Below, piece by piece: positions 1 to 8,109 of a stretch of 64,000 bases of DNA. The stretch comes from Chloroflexota bacterium (lineage in GTDB: Bacteria; Chloroflexota; Limnocylindria; QHBO01), in assembly GCA_038040195.1 (NCBI GenBank), contig JBBPIR010000004.1:98111-162110 (forward strand), given 5' to 3'. The translations under genes and the position numbers were made by a program. The number at the start of each line of letters is the position of its first letter. The stretch's first letter is position 1. The notes beneath the pieces are model-generated. The model saw only the letters and a list, made by a program, of their open reading frames with translations. It was not told where the DNA came from and searched no databases.

Positions 1-14
1 AGGAGGATCGCCCG

Positions 15-257
15 ATGCTCATCGCCGAGCTGCCACCCGGCGCGGTGGACCGTGATGAGCTGGGCCGTGCGCTGGCGCGCATGACAGTAGTCGCCGATCG
101 GCTGCTCGAGGAGACCGCGCCGGCGATCGCGGACCGGGGCCGGCTCCCGGACTGGGGCGGACGCACCGGTCGCAACGCTGAGCTGCTGGAACGATTCCGG
201 GCCGAGGTCGAGTCCGCGATGCCGGACTGGCAGCCACCTCCGGCCCCGTCCCGATGA
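15..257 (+). CDS. Small hypothetical protein, possibly the 3' end of a longer gene
   Basis: An 80-residue frame with a perfect AGGAGG eight bases before its ATG, at the very start of the window. The frame is also open upstream of the ATG to the window edge, so it could be the C-terminal part of a longer gene. It is rich in Arg, Glu and Ala and looks helical, with no signal peptide or membrane segment. I do not recognise a family. Its stop overlaps the next start (ATGA), so the two genes are translationally coupled and probably share an operon. Confidence 0.5.
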   Translation: MLIAELPPGAVDRDELGRALARMTVVADRLLEETAPAIADRGRLPDWGGRTGRNAELLERFRAEVESAMPDWQPPPAPSR

Positions 258-2221
258 GGCCTCGCGCGTCCCGTCGGCTGACGGTCGCCGGCATGGTGGC
301 CGCGGTGGTGGCCGCCGGCATGGCCGGCATTTCGCTCCCCGTTGGGCCGGCGGCGGCCGCCGAGTATGAGATGGCGACCCAGGCCACCTACACCGTCGAA
401 CCAGAGTCTGAAAAGATCGTGGTGATCGTGAAGGTCGCCTTCACCAACACCTACGCCGCGCCGTCGGGCCAGGTCAGTGTCTTCAGCGAGATCCGGCTGG
501 CGATCCACGACCACGCGGCGTCTGTCACGGCCGGCGACGGGAGCGGGGCGCTGAACGTCTCCACCGCGGTCAGCGAGGGCGTGAACGTGGCCACCATCGT
601 GCTGCGGGCTCCGGTCGAGTACGCGAAGACGGCGACCGTGGAGTTGGCCTACGAGCTTCGCGATGGCAACGACCCCGCGATCCGGGTAGGGGATCACCTG
701 GTGAGCTTCGCGGCATGGGGATTCGGGACACAAAGTGCGGTCAGTGTTGACCTGCCTGCCGATTTCGAGGTTCGCGTCGACGGCGATCCCATGCAAGCCC
801 ACGACGAGGCGGACCGGGCAGTACTCGAAAGCGGGCCGATCGACGATCCGACCCGGTGGCTGGCCCACATCGGAGCGACCCGCGACCCGGTGTACGAGAC
901 CCTGCAACAGGCGGTGGCCCTGACCGGCGGCACGGCTGACCTACAGGTCCGCCACTGGGCTGACGACCCCGAATGGGGCGCTGCGACCGTGGCCCTGCTG
1001 GTCGAGGCGCTTCCGCGGCTGGAGGCCGTTTTCGGGCTTCCGTACCCGGGCCAGGGTCCGCTGGTGGTGACCGAGTCGGTGACCGGCGTCGGGCTGGACT
1101 CGGAGCTGGTCGACGGCGAGGTGGCGGTCGGGTTCACGGAGCCGCCCTTCACCCTGCTCCACCAGGTGGCCCACGTGTGGGCCAACGATGCGCTGGCCAG
1201 CGACCGATGGATCCTGGAGGGGCTGGCGTCGTGGGCGGCCGGACGGGTTTCAACCGAGCTCGAGCTCGAGCTGCCCTACGACCCGGTCGCGGTGGCCGCC
1301 GACCTCCAGGACGAGGCGTTCCCACTGGCCGAGTGGAGTGCCGAAGATCGCTCGGCCGAGGGCGACGGGTGGGGGTATGCGAGGGCCTGGTCACTGACCG
1401 ATGCCGCGGCGCAGATGGCCGGCGAGGACGACTTCCGATTGGCGCTGCGCCGGATGGCCTCCGGGCTGGATGGTTACGATCCGGTGACCGCCGAAGCAGC
1501 GGGTTCGCCAGCCGCGCCTGGCGCGGGGGCGGTGGACTCTCGCGGCTACCTCGACCACCTCGATGCGGTCACCGACGAGCCCGTGGTCGCCGCGCTGGCC
1601 CCAGCCGTCCTGGGCGCGGGTGCCGAGGCCGAGTTGAGCGCCCGCGAGGCGGCGCGCACCGCCTTCGACGCCCTGTTGGAAGCCGCAGCGGACTGGGGGG
1701 ACCCCGATCCGGTGCGAGAAGCGATGGTCGAATGGCGCTTCGCCGACGCGCAGGCCGAGATCGCGGCGGCCGGGGAGTGGCTCGTCGAGCGCAACCGGCT
1801 ACTGGCCGAGATCGAGGACGCGGACCTGGCCGCCCCGGACCGGCTCGCCGCCGCGTATCGGACGCATGGGGGCGGGACCCTGGCCTGGGCCGAGATCGAT
1901 GCCGAGCGGGCAATCGTGACCGCGCATGCACAGGCAGCATCGCGGATCGCCGAGGGCCTGGACCCCTTCGCGCGCGCCGGCATGCTGATCGGCCCCGGCC
2001 CCGAGGAACGCCTGGCCGCCGCCGCCACCGCGTTCGCCGCCGGCGACCTCCGGGCGGCGGCGGATCGGCTGGCCAGCCTGAACCAGGACCTCAACACCGC
2101 CACTGCCGCCGGCCTGGTCCGGATCCTGGGCCTGATCGTCGCCGCCGGTTCGGCGGCGGTCGTGCTGTCGGTCGCCATCCGTCGACGCCGGGTAGCCACC
2201 GACTACACTCCCGACCCATGA
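254..2221 (+). CDS. Membrane-anchored peptidase-like protein with substituted zinc site
   Basis: A 655-residue protein with an N-terminal signal peptide (about residues 1-36, ending in an Ala-rich cleavage region) and one C-terminal transmembrane helix (about 622-645) followed by Arg-rich residues, so most of it lies outside the membrane. The middle has the layout of a gluzincin (MA clan) peptidase: H303, H307 and, 15 residues on, E322 in a W-I-L-E-G-L-A-S-W context. The catalytic Glu of H-E-x-x-H is Gln here (H-Q-V-A-H, codon CAG). All three presumed zinc ligands remain, so it may bind zinc without cleaving peptides. The C-terminal third is Ala/Glu-rich and probably helical. It overlaps both neighbours by 4 bases. 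Binding role and substrate are unknown. Confidence 0.75.
   Translation: MRPRASRRLTVAGMVAAVVAAGMAGISLPVGPAAAAEYEMATQATYTVEPESEKIVVIVKVAFTNTYAAPSGQVSVFSEIRLAIHDHAASVTAGDGSGALNVSTAVSEGVNVATIVLRAPVEYAKTATVELAYELRDGNDPAIRVGDHLVSFAAWGFGTQSAVSVDLPADFEVRVDGDPMQAHDEADRAVLESGPIDDPTRWLAHIGATRDPVYETLQQAVALTGGTADLQVRHWADDPEWGAATVALLVEALPRLEAVFGLPYPGQGPLVVTESVTGVGLDSELVDGEVAVGFTEPPFTLLHQVAHVWANDALASDRWILEGLASWAAGRVSTELELELPYDPVAVAADLQDEAFPLAEWSAEDRSAEGDGWGYARAWSLTDAAAQMAGEDDFRLALRRMASGLDGYDPVTAEAAGSPAAPGAGAVDSRGYLDHLDAVTDEPVVAALAPAVLGAGAEAELSAREAARTAFDALLEAAADWGDPDPVREAMVEWRFADAQAEIAAAGEWLVERNRLLAEIEDADLAAPDRLAAAYRTHGGGTLAWAEIDAERAIVTAHAQAASRIAEGLDPFARAGMLIGPGPEERLAAAATAFAAGDLRAAADRLASLNQDLNTATAAGLVRILGLIVAAGSAAVVLSVAIRRRRVATDYTPDP
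2204..2209 (+). promoter_or_regulatory. -10-like TACACT, leaderless context for pncB
   Basis: TACACT ends 8 bases before the ATG at 2218 and lies inside the last codons of the upstream gene. It fits the TANNNT-near-start pattern seen across the window; no clear -35 is visible. Confidence 0.4.
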
Positions 2222-3252
2222 CCGGCGAGGACGTGGTCCAGCGGTTCGAGGCGGCGGATGACGTGTTGACTGGACAGACCGCCGACGTCTATTTCGAGCG
2301 CGCCCGCGCCATCCTCCGCGCCGAGCATCTCGACCCGGTGGTGGTAATGGAGGTCTTCGCGCGGGACGGGGGGATCCTGTGTGGCGCCGCCGAGGTCCAT
2401 GCTTTTCTCCGTCGCGTGCTGGGCCCCGGCAACGGCCACGACCCGGCTCCGGTGCTCGAGTCCCTGTCGGACGGCGACCGGTTCGAGCCCAAGGAGGTCG
2501 TCATGCGGATCGAGGCCCGCTACTCGGCCTACGGCCTGTATGAGACGGCGGTGCTGGGCACCCTGGCCCAATCCTCCGGCTGGGCCACCGCGGCCCGGGT
2601 GGTCGTGGAGGCGGCGGCCCCGATCCCGGTCGTCGGATTCGGGGCGCGCCACGTCCATCCCAGCGTGGCCGACCAGATGGACTACGCCAGCGTGGTCGGC
2701 GGCTGCATCGGTGCTTCCACGCCGGCTGGCGCGCGACTGGCGGGCCTGTCACCGACCGGCACCATGCCCCACGCCCTGGTCCTCATCTTCGGAGACACGG
2801 TTCGGGCCGCGGAAGCCTTCGACCGCCACATCGATCCGGAGGTCCCGCGCATTGTCCTGGTCGACACCTTCAAGGACGAAGCCGAGGAGTCGCTCCGCGT
2901 GGCCGAGGCCCTTGGGGAGCGGCTGTGGGGCGTCCGGCTCGACACGCCCTCCGAGCGCGGCCGCGTCACGCCGGACCTCGTCAAGGAGGTCCGGGCCCGC
3001 CTCGACCTGGCCGGCCACCAGCACGTCAAGATCGTGGTGTCGGGCGGGTTGGACGCCGAGCGCATCGGTCAGTTCAAGGCAGCCGAGGCGCCGGTCGACT
3101 CCTTCGCGGTGGGCTCCGCCATCGCTGACGCCAGCCCCATCGACTTCACCGGCGACCTCAAGGAGATCGACGGCCGGCCGATTGCCAAGCGCGGGCGGAT
3201 CCCGGGCCGGACGGCCAACCCCCGCCTGCAGCGCCTCGACCTGGCCGGTTAG
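2218..3252 (+). CDS. pncB: Nicotinate phosphoribosyltransferase
   Basis: A 344-residue enzyme of the NAPRTase family, which joins nicotinate to PRPP to make nicotinate mononucleotide in the NAD salvage pathway; cytosolic. Family hallmarks visible are a Gly/Ala-rich segment around G-A-R-H-V-H-P, the I-V-L-V-D-T-F-K-D block and the V-S-G-G-L-D phosphate-binding block near the C-terminus. Length matches the short archaeal/Gram-positive type. The frame is open far upstream, but the ATG at 2218 gives homologous protein from the first residues and overlaps the previous stop (ATGA). It converges on the NUDIX gene with overlapping stop codons. A NUDIX hydrolase acting on ADP-ribose or NAD derivatives next door would fit a small NAD-metabolism neighbourhood. 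Confidence 0.9.
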   Translation: MTGEDVVQRFEAADDVLTGQTADVYFERARAILRAEHLDPVVVMEVFARDGGILCGAAEVHAFLRRVLGPGNGHDPAPVLESLSDGDRFEPKEVVMRIEARYSAYGLYETAVLGTLAQSSGWATAARVVVEAAAPIPVVGFGARHVHPSVADQMDYASVVGGCIGASTPAGARLAGLSPTGTMPHALVLIFGDTVRAAEAFDRHIDPEVPRIVLVDTFKDEAEESLRVAEALGERLWGVRLDTPSERGRVTPDLVKEVRARLDLAGHQHVKIVVSGGLDAERIGQFKAAEAPVDSFAVGSAIADASPIDFTGDLKEIDGRPIAKRGRIPGRTANPRLQRLDLAG

Positions 3253-3779
3253 CCCCGCCCCTGCCGCCGCGCCAGCCAGTAGATCCCGACCAGCGACTTC
3301 GCATCGTTAATCGTCCCGTCGGCGACGGCGGCCAGCGCCTGATCAAGGGTCAGCCACACGAGCTCGAGCGATTCGTCCTCCGGGCCGGCGACGCTGACCG
3401 GGTGCAGGTCGGTGGCCAGCCACAGGGTCAGGAACTCGGTGCAGAAGCCGGGGGCGGTCCAGAACCCGGGCCCCGGCTCCCAGGTCGCCGCCGCCAGGCC
3501 GCATTCCTCGGCCAGCTCCCGCTCGGCGGTGCGCCGCGGAGCTTCGTCCGGGTCCCGCGTGCCGGCGGGGAGCTCGAGGGTCAGGCCTCCCGCCGCCTGG
3601 CGCCATTGTCGGACCGCCGCCAACCGCTCACCGTCCCAGGCCAGGATGGCCACCGCCCCTGGATGCTCGATGATCTCGCGCTGCGCGGGCCGGCCATCGG
3701 CCATGGCCACGTCGTCGACCCGCACCTTCAGCAGCCGGCCCTCGAACACCCGCCGCGTGCGCAGGGTCCGCTCCTCCAT
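3249..3779 (-). CDS. NUDIX hydrolase, ADP-ribose pyrophosphatase type
   Basis: A 176-residue cytosolic enzyme that probably splits ADP-ribose or a related nucleoside diphosphate sugar. A complete Nudix box (G-x5-E-x7-R-E-L-x-E-E-x-G-L) is present around residues 80-102, with the R-Q-W-R-Q segment before it that is typical of ADP-ribose pyrophosphatases. The start was set at the ATG giving M-E-E-R-T; the frame continues 48 codons further upstream, but that part is Arg/Ser-rich and overlaps the divergent ABC gene's start. The neighbouring convergent gene is nicotinate phosphoribosyltransferase, consistent with a role in NAD turnover. The exact substrate cannot be read from the sequence. Confidence 0.88.
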   Translation of the reverse strand: MEERTLRTRRVFEGRLLKVRVDDVAMADGRPAQREIIEHPGAVAILAWDGERLAAVRQWRQAAGGLTLELPAGTRDPDEAPRRTAERELAEECGLAAATWEPGPGFWTAPGFCTEFLTLWLATDLHPVSVAGPEDESLELVWLTLDQALAAVADGTINDAKSLVGIYWLARRQGRG

Positions 3780-3842
3780 GGGCCGATCTTGCCACGCCGG
3801 CCCGACGAAATGGCCGCTTCCGGACCACCGGCCGCGCCCTGC

Positions 3843-3848
3843 TAGCAT
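3843..3848 (+). promoter_or_regulatory. -10-like TAGCAT before ABC ATPase start
   Basis: TAGCAT ends 7 bases before the GTG at 3856, in the gap between divergent genes. That distance puts the predicted transcript start at the start codon. Confidence 0.45.
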
Positions 3849-3855
3849 CGGTCCG

Positions 3856-4812
3856 GTGATTACGGTTGAAGGTCTGGAGCGACGATTCGGGGTCGTCACC
3901 GCGCTGCGGGACGTGTCCTTCACGGTGCCCGCGGGCCAGATCTACGGGCTGCTGGGCCCCAATGGCGCGGGCAAGACGACCACGGTCCGGATCCTGGCCG
4001 GCCTGATCGCGCCCAGCGCCGGCAGGGTGCGCGTGGTGGACCTCGAGCTCGGTCGCGACAACCCGCAGATCCGATCCCTGACCGGGATCCTGACCGAGAG
4101 CCCCGGCCTCCACGACCGGCTGACCGCGCGCCAGAACCTGACGTATTACGCGCGCCTATACGGCTTGACCGATGCCGCCCTGCGCGTGGCGGTGGACCGC
4201 TACCTGGCCGTGGTCGGCTTGACCGATGCCGCCGACCGGCGGGTCGGCGGCTACTCCAAGGGCATGCGCCAACGGGTGGCGATCGCCCGGGCCCTGCTCC
4301 ACGAGCCGCGGGTGATCTACCTTGACGAGCCAACCAGCGCGCTGGACCCTGAGGCCGCCAAGTCGATTCGCGAGCTGGTCGTCACCCTGCGCGACGAGGG
4401 ACGCTCGATCGTCCTGTGCACCCACAACCTGGACGAGGCGGAACGGGTGTGTGATCGGATCGGGATCTTGAACGGGCGGTTGCTGGCCGAGGGGACGCCC
4501 GCGGAGCTGCGCCGCCGCGGCCGGGCCGCGGCCACCCGGGTCGCGCTGGACGGTGGCTCGGTTGACGGCTCGGTCCTGGCGGCTGCACTCGGTTCGCTGC
4601 CCTACGTCCGGAACGCGCGGGCCGAGGGCGGCGACCTGTGGGTGGAGCTCGCCGAACCCCGGCGCGACACACCGGAGCTGGTGCGTGAGCTGGTGACCCG
4701 CGGGGCTCGGGTCCTGGCGGTGGCCGAGGACGTCGCCAGCCTGGAGCAGGTCTACCTGGAGCTGGTCGGCGAGCGGGGCGAACGCGACCCGGAGGGCGCT
4801 CGTGCGGCTTAG
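3856..4812 (+). CDS. ABC transporter ATP-binding protein (ABC-2 exporter)
   Basis: A 318-residue ATPase. Walker A is G-P-N-G-A-G-K-T (residues 34-41), the signature is Y-S-K-G-M-R-Q-R (133-140) and Walker B is V-I-Y-L-D-E-P-T (153-160), followed by the H-loop in C-T-H-N-L-D-E-A. The C-terminal 90 residues form the regulatory extension common in CcmA/NatA/DrrA-type exporters. The GTG start was chosen because homology begins there; the frame runs open far upstream inside the antisense of the NUDIX gene. Its stop overlaps the permease start by 11 bases, so the pair forms one exporter. The cargo is unknown. Confidence 0.92.
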   Translation: MITVEGLERRFGVVTALRDVSFTVPAGQIYGLLGPNGAGKTTTVRILAGLIAPSAGRVRVVDLELGRDNPQIRSLTGILTESPGLHDRLTARQNLTYYARLYGLTDAALRVAVDRYLAVVGLTDAADRRVGGYSKGMRQRVAIARALLHEPRVIYLDEPTSALDPEAAKSIRELVVTLRDEGRSIVLCTHNLDEAERVCDRIGILNGRLLAEGTPAELRRRGRAAATRVALDGGSVDGSVLAAALGSLPYVRNARAEGGDLWVELAEPRRDTPELVRELVTRGARVLAVAEDVASLEQVYLELVGERGERDPEGARAA

Positions 4813-5593
4813 CCTGGTGGCCACCGTCTTCGGCAAGGAGTGGCGCGAGATCGGGTCCAACCGGCTGCTGCTGGCTGCCGTCGCCGCCCCGGCCGTCATC
4901 TTCGCCGCTATTCCGATCGCCATCGTGGGCTTCATCGAGGTCAACGACCTGGATGTGAACCAGCTGGGCCAGATCGCGGTCATGCTCGCCGCCTTCCCCG
5001 ACCTGCCGCCCACGCTGGCGGCCCAGGGCTTCATCGTCACCAACTTCATGGCCTACTTCCTGCTCATCCCGGCCATGGTGCCCATCGCGATTGCCTCGCA
5101 ATCGGTCATCGGTGAGCGGCAGGCGCGATCCCTGGAGCCGCAGCTCGCCACCCCGATCGAGGTCTCTGAGCTGCTCGCCGGCAAGACCATCGCGGCCGCC
5201 TTGCCGGCCGTCCTCGCCACCTGGGCGGTGTGGGTTGCCTACGGCCTCATCAACGGGGCGATTGCCGACCCGCGCCTGCTGCGGATGGTGTTCAGTCCGC
5301 AGTGGATGGTGGCCATGGCCACCCTCGTCCCGCTCATCTGCGTGCTGTCGGTCCTGCTGGGCGTCATCGTCAGCTCGCGGGTCAGCGACCCCCGGACCGC
5401 CCAGCAGTTCGGCGCCTTCGTGGTCCTGCCCATCATCGCCATCGCGGTGGCCCAGTTCCTGGGAGGGCAGGCAACCTTCACCATGAGCCAGGTCCTCGTC
5501 GGCGACCTGGTGGTCACGGGCCTGATCGGGGCCCTTTTGATCATCGGCTCATGGGCCTTTGACCGGGAGGAGATTCTCACCCGCCTCGGCTGA
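4802..5593 (+). CDS. ABC-2 type transporter permease
   Basis: A 263-residue membrane protein with about six hydrophobic helices: one near residues 21-45, one after the periplasmic loop near 76-97, then four between about 130 and 255. The layout matches ABC-2 permeases such as those of ABC-type Na+ efflux or drug exporters. It starts at GTG 11 bases before the stop of its ATPase partner. The E-R-Q-A-R-S-L-E-P-Q-L-A-T-P-I segment after helix 2 is the cytosolic coupling region typical of the family. tRNA-His follows 35 bases later. Confidence 0.88.
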   Translation: MRLSLVATVFGKEWREIGSNRLLLAAVAAPAVIFAAIPIAIVGFIEVNDLDVNQLGQIAVMLAAFPDLPPTLAAQGFIVTNFMAYFLLIPAMVPIAIASQSVIGERQARSLEPQLATPIEVSELLAGKTIAAALPAVLATWAVWVAYGLINGAIADPRLLRMVFSPQWMVAMATLVPLICVLSVLLGVIVSSRVSDPRTAQQFGAFVVLPIIAIAVAQFLGGQATFTMSQVLVGDLVVTGLIGALLIIGSWAFDREEILTRLG

Positions 5594-5612
5594 CCCGCCC
5601 CTTGTCGTGGAC

Positions 5613-5618
5613 TACACT
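5613..5618 (+). promoter_or_regulatory. -10-like TACACT before tRNA-His
   Basis: TACACT lies 10 bases before the tRNA 5' end, the expected spacing for a promoter that starts just before the tRNA. No convincing -35. Confidence 0.45.
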
Positions 5619-5628
5619 CGTCAGCCGC

Positions 5629-5705
5629 GGTGGCCTTAGCTCAACTGGTAGAGCATCGGATTGTGGCTCCGAAGGTTACGGGTTCAAGCCCCGTAGGCCA
5701 CCCCA
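5629..5705 (+). tRNA. tRNA-His(GTG)
   Basis: A full cloverleaf: acceptor arms G-T-G-G-C-C-T / A-G-G-C-C-A-C, D stem GCTC/GAGC, anticodon stem TCGGA/TCCGA with loop TTGTGGC (anticodon GTG), and T stem ACGGG/CCCGT with loop TTCAAGC. The base before the acceptor is G and the discriminator is C, giving the extra G-1:C73 pair that identifies histidine tRNAs. CCA is encoded (5703-5705). Confidence 0.97.
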
Positions 5706-5721
5706 CATCGAGGAGGGTGTC

Positions 5722-6228
5722 ATGACCCCTGCAACGCCCGGGCCACAGACCCCGCCCCCGGGCTGGGCCGCTCCGCCCGAGGCCCCCGCCGGGCCCGCCC
5801 AGGGTCTCCGGTACGCCGGCTTCTGGGTCCGGTTCGTGGCCTTCATCCTGGACGCCATCGTCTTGGCTGTGCTCACGGCGGCGTTGGCGCCGCTCATCGG
5901 CGGCGGCGGCGGCATGGTCGACTTCGAGAACGGCGTATACAACGTCAACTACGGCGCCAACGCCATCGTCCTCCTCATCGACCTCGTCTATTTCGTTGGC
6001 TTCTGGACCTGGCGTGGCCAGAGCCCGGGCATGATCCCGTTCAACATGCGGATCGTGCTGGCCGCCGACGGCGGTAAGGTCGACGTCGTCCGCGCGCTGC
6101 TCCGCTACGTCGGGCTGCTCATCAGCATCGCGGTCCTGTTCCTGGGCGTGATCTGGGTGGCATTCGACCGCCGCAAGCAGGGTTGGCACGACAAGATCGC
6201 GGGAACCGTGGTCGTGCGCCCCACCTGA
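5722..6228 (+). CDS. RDD family membrane protein
   Basis: A 168-residue protein with a Pro/Ala-rich N-terminal tail (about 30 residues) and an RDD domain of three predicted membrane helices. The hallmark arginine lies in G-F-W-V-R-F-V-A-F-I-L-D, with the aspartate ending the same helix and a second conserved D-R-R-K-Q-G-W-H-D-K near the C-terminus. RDD proteins are small integral membrane proteins of mostly unknown function; some are tied to ion homeostasis. AGGAGG stands 5 bases before the ATG, fixing the start. The gene begins only 17 bases after tRNA-His. Confidence 0.88.
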   Translation: MTPATPGPQTPPPGWAAPPEAPAGPAQGLRYAGFWVRFVAFILDAIVLAVLTAALAPLIGGGGGMVDFENGVYNVNYGANAIVLLIDLVYFVGFWTWRGQSPGMIPFNMRIVLAADGGKVDVVRALLRYVGLLISIAVLFLGVIWVAFDRRKQGWHDKIAGTVVVRPT

Positions 6229-6267
6229 ACCGCGGTCCGGCGACAGTCCGGGCCTGGCGACCTGATG

Positions 6268-6287
6268 GTCCCGGCCCGGGCCGGGAC
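6268..6287. terminator. 20-bp perfect GC palindrome, possible hairpin
   Basis: A perfect 20-base palindrome of GTCCC-GGCCC and its complement lies 40 bases after the RDD stop. It can fold as a GC-only hairpin but has no T run after it, so it is at best an imperfect terminator; a protein-binding palindrome is the alternative. Confidence 0.3.
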
Positions 6288-6376
6288 GACCGCGCTACAG
6301 ACCTCGGCTTCGGGTCACCGTAGCCTCCTGGTACGTCCGTCGCGAATGGCGGACCGATCCAGGGGGTGCCTATCGC

Positions 6377-7300
6377 ATGCGCTCAGCGCCCAATGCGCCT
6401 CGGCGTCAACCGAACGTCCTCCTTCGCGCCACCGGGCTGGCGGGCACGGCCCTCATGGCTGCTGCGCTCCTGGTCTGGTCGGGTCCTGCGACCGCCAGCG
6501 GCTGGAACCAGGCGACGGCCGAGGCGACGCTGTGGCAGCTCCTGAACGGCACTCGAGCCAACAACGGGCTCAATGTGCTGGTCCAGCACGGGACCCTGGT
6601 CTCGATCGCACGCTGGCGCAGCCAGGACATGATCCAGCGCAGCTACTTCGACCATACCGTCCTGGGCACCGGATATCAGGTGTACCACTGGTATGACCTC
6701 AACGGGCTGAGCTATTCCCTGGGCGGCGAGAACATCGCCTGGAACAACGGCTACTCGGATGCCGACTCGCCTGTGGCCGCGCACAACGGTTTCATGAACT
6801 CCCCCGGCCATCGCGCCAATATCCTGGGTGGCAGCTGGACCCATGGTGGCGTCGGCGCATGGGCTGCTGACAACGTGCAGTTCCTCGGATCCCTCCGCAG
6901 CCCGCGGGTGTACACCGAGCTCTTCATGGCCGCCGCCGGCTCGGCTCCTCCCCCTCCGCCGCCGTCAGGCGGGGGCGGTGGCGGCGGTGGCGGTGGCGGT
7001 GGTGGTGGTGGTGGCGGAGGCGGCGTTGCCTACCAGCCGGCCCCGGCACCCACGCTCCCTCCCCGCATCGTGCCGGCCCCTGTGCGCCCTACTTCGGCTG
7101 AACCCCTCGACGGGAGCGGCAGCCTGGTTCATGTGGCGTCGCTGAACGTCCCGAACCGGGCCTTGGCCGGCCTCGACACCCGCGGCGCGCCGATCCAGCC
7201 ACCGGCCGTCGCCAGTCTGCGGGTCGAGGCCGCTGGTCCCGCCGACCAGGGCGTGTTCGAGACGCTCCTGGGAGCCTTAATCGGGTTCGTCTTCGGCTGA
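6377..7300 (+). CDS. Secreted CAP-domain (SCP/PR1) protein with polyglycine linker
   Basis: A 307-residue exported protein. A signal peptide (about 1-41, ending near A-T-A-S-G) is followed by a CAP domain (about 45-190) with its signatures: L-N-G-T-R-A-N-N-G-L at the start, G-E-N-I-A-W in the middle and N-S-P-G-H-R-A-N-I-L. Bacterial CAP proteins are extracellular and of mostly unknown function. After the domain comes a run of prolines, about 19 consecutive glycines, and a Pro-rich then ordinary C-terminal region. A GGGGGTG sequence about 10 bases before the ATG may serve as ribosome-binding site, and a TAGCCT about 50 bases upstream (6321-6326) may be the -10. The C-terminal end shows no LPXTG motif. 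Confidence 0.88.
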   Translation: MRSAPNAPRRQPNVLLRATGLAGTALMAAALLVWSGPATASGWNQATAEATLWQLLNGTRANNGLNVLVQHGTLVSIARWRSQDMIQRSYFDHTVLGTGYQVYHWYDLNGLSYSLGGENIAWNNGYSDADSPVAAHNGFMNSPGHRANILGGSWTHGGVGAWAADNVQFLGSLRSPRVYTELFMAAAGSAPPPPPPSGGGGGGGGGGGGGGGGGGGVAYQPAPAPTLPPRIVPAPVRPTSAEPLDGSGSLVHVASLNVPNRALAGLDTRGAPIQPPAVASLRVEAAGPADQGVFETLLGALIGFVFG

Positions 7301-7326
7301 CCCGCTCCCCGGCTCGCCCCTGGCCG

Positions 7327-7332
7327 TATCCT
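7327..7332 (+). promoter_or_regulatory. -10-like TATCCT before ABC ATPase start
   Basis: TATCCT ends 8 bases before the ATG at 7341 with no ribosome-binding site in between, predicting a leaderless message for the ATPase-FtsX pair. Confidence 0.5.
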
Positions 7333-7340
7333 GTCGCCCG

Positions 7341-8087
7341 ATGACGGCCATCCTGGAGGCCCAAGACCTCGTCAAGCGCTACCCGGTCGGGGATGGCCAG
7401 GTGGACGCCCTGCGCGGAGTCAGCCTGGCGGTGGAGCGCGGAGAGTTCGTGGCCATCATGGGAGCCTCCGGATCGGGCAAATCCACCCTCCTCCACCTGC
7501 TCGGTGGCCTCGACAAGCCCACCGCGGGCCAGGTTGTCATCGACGGCGTGAACATCAGCACCCTCGACGATGAGCAGGCGACGCTGACCCGGCGCGACAA
7601 GACCGGCTTCGTGTTCCAGTTCTTCAACCTCATCCCGCTGCTGACGGTGCGGGAAAACGTGGCCCTCCCGTTCCTGATCGGCGGAGAGTCGGTGCATGAG
7701 CGCCGCCAGCGCGTGGATGAGCTGCTGGCCATGGTTGGCCTGGAAGGCAAGGCCGATCACGCGCCCGACCAGCTGTCGGCCGGGGAGCAGCAACGAGTGG
7801 CCCTGGCCCGTGCGCTGGCTACCGAGCCGGCCCTCCTGCTGGCGGACGAACCAACGGGCAACCTGGATTACACGAGCGGAGGCGAGATCCTCGATCTGCT
7901 CTGGCGCTCCTGCGTTCAGCTGGGCCAGACCATCGTGCTGGTGACCCACGAAGCTCGCGCGGCGGCGTATGCGGACCGCGTACTGGTGGTGCGTGACGGG
8001 CAGATCCTGGATCAGATCGAGCTGGGGCGCCGGCCTGACCACGACCCGGGTGAGCTCCTGACCCGCCTGGCCCTGCTCGGCCTCTGA
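7341..8087 (+). CDS. ABC transporter ATP-binding protein (MacB/LolD type)
   Basis: A 248-residue ATPase. Walker A is G-A-S-G-S-G-K-S-T (about 41-49), the Q-loop is in V-F-Q-F-F-N-L-I-P, the signature is L-S-A-G-E-Q-Q-R-V (G replaces the more usual L-S-G-G second Gly position with Ala) and Walker B is [12 protein letters not shown]. The A-D-E-P-T-G-N-L-D form is typical of the LolD/MacB/FtsE class that drives mechanotransmission rather than substrate passage. It is followed 22 bases later by its FtsX-domain permease. Probable role: lipoprotein release or peptide/drug efflux; not determinable further. Confidence 0.92.
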   Translation: MTAILEAQDLVKRYPVGDGQVDALRGVSLAVERGEFVAIMGASGSGKSTLLHLLGGLDKPTAGQVVIDGVNISTLDDEQATLTRRDKTGFVFQFFNLIPLLTVRENVALPFLIGGESVHERRQRVDELLAMVGLEGKADHAPDQLSAGEQQRVALARALATEPALLLADEPTGNLDYTSGGEILDLLWRSCVQLGQTIVLVTHEARAAAYADRVLVVRDGQILDQIELGRRPDHDPGELLTRLALLGL

Positions 8088-8109
8088 GCGAATCCGAGCC
8101 GACGAGCGC

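Noticed and set aside
973-2217. Long open frame continuing upstream of pncB
   Set aside because: It mirrors the peptidase-like gene in another frame, is Arg/Gly-rich low-complexity protein, and homology to NAPRTase begins only at 2218.
6268-6287. 20-bp palindrome as a strong terminator
   Set aside because: No T run follows and there is no unpaired loop; kept only as a low-confidence hairpin.
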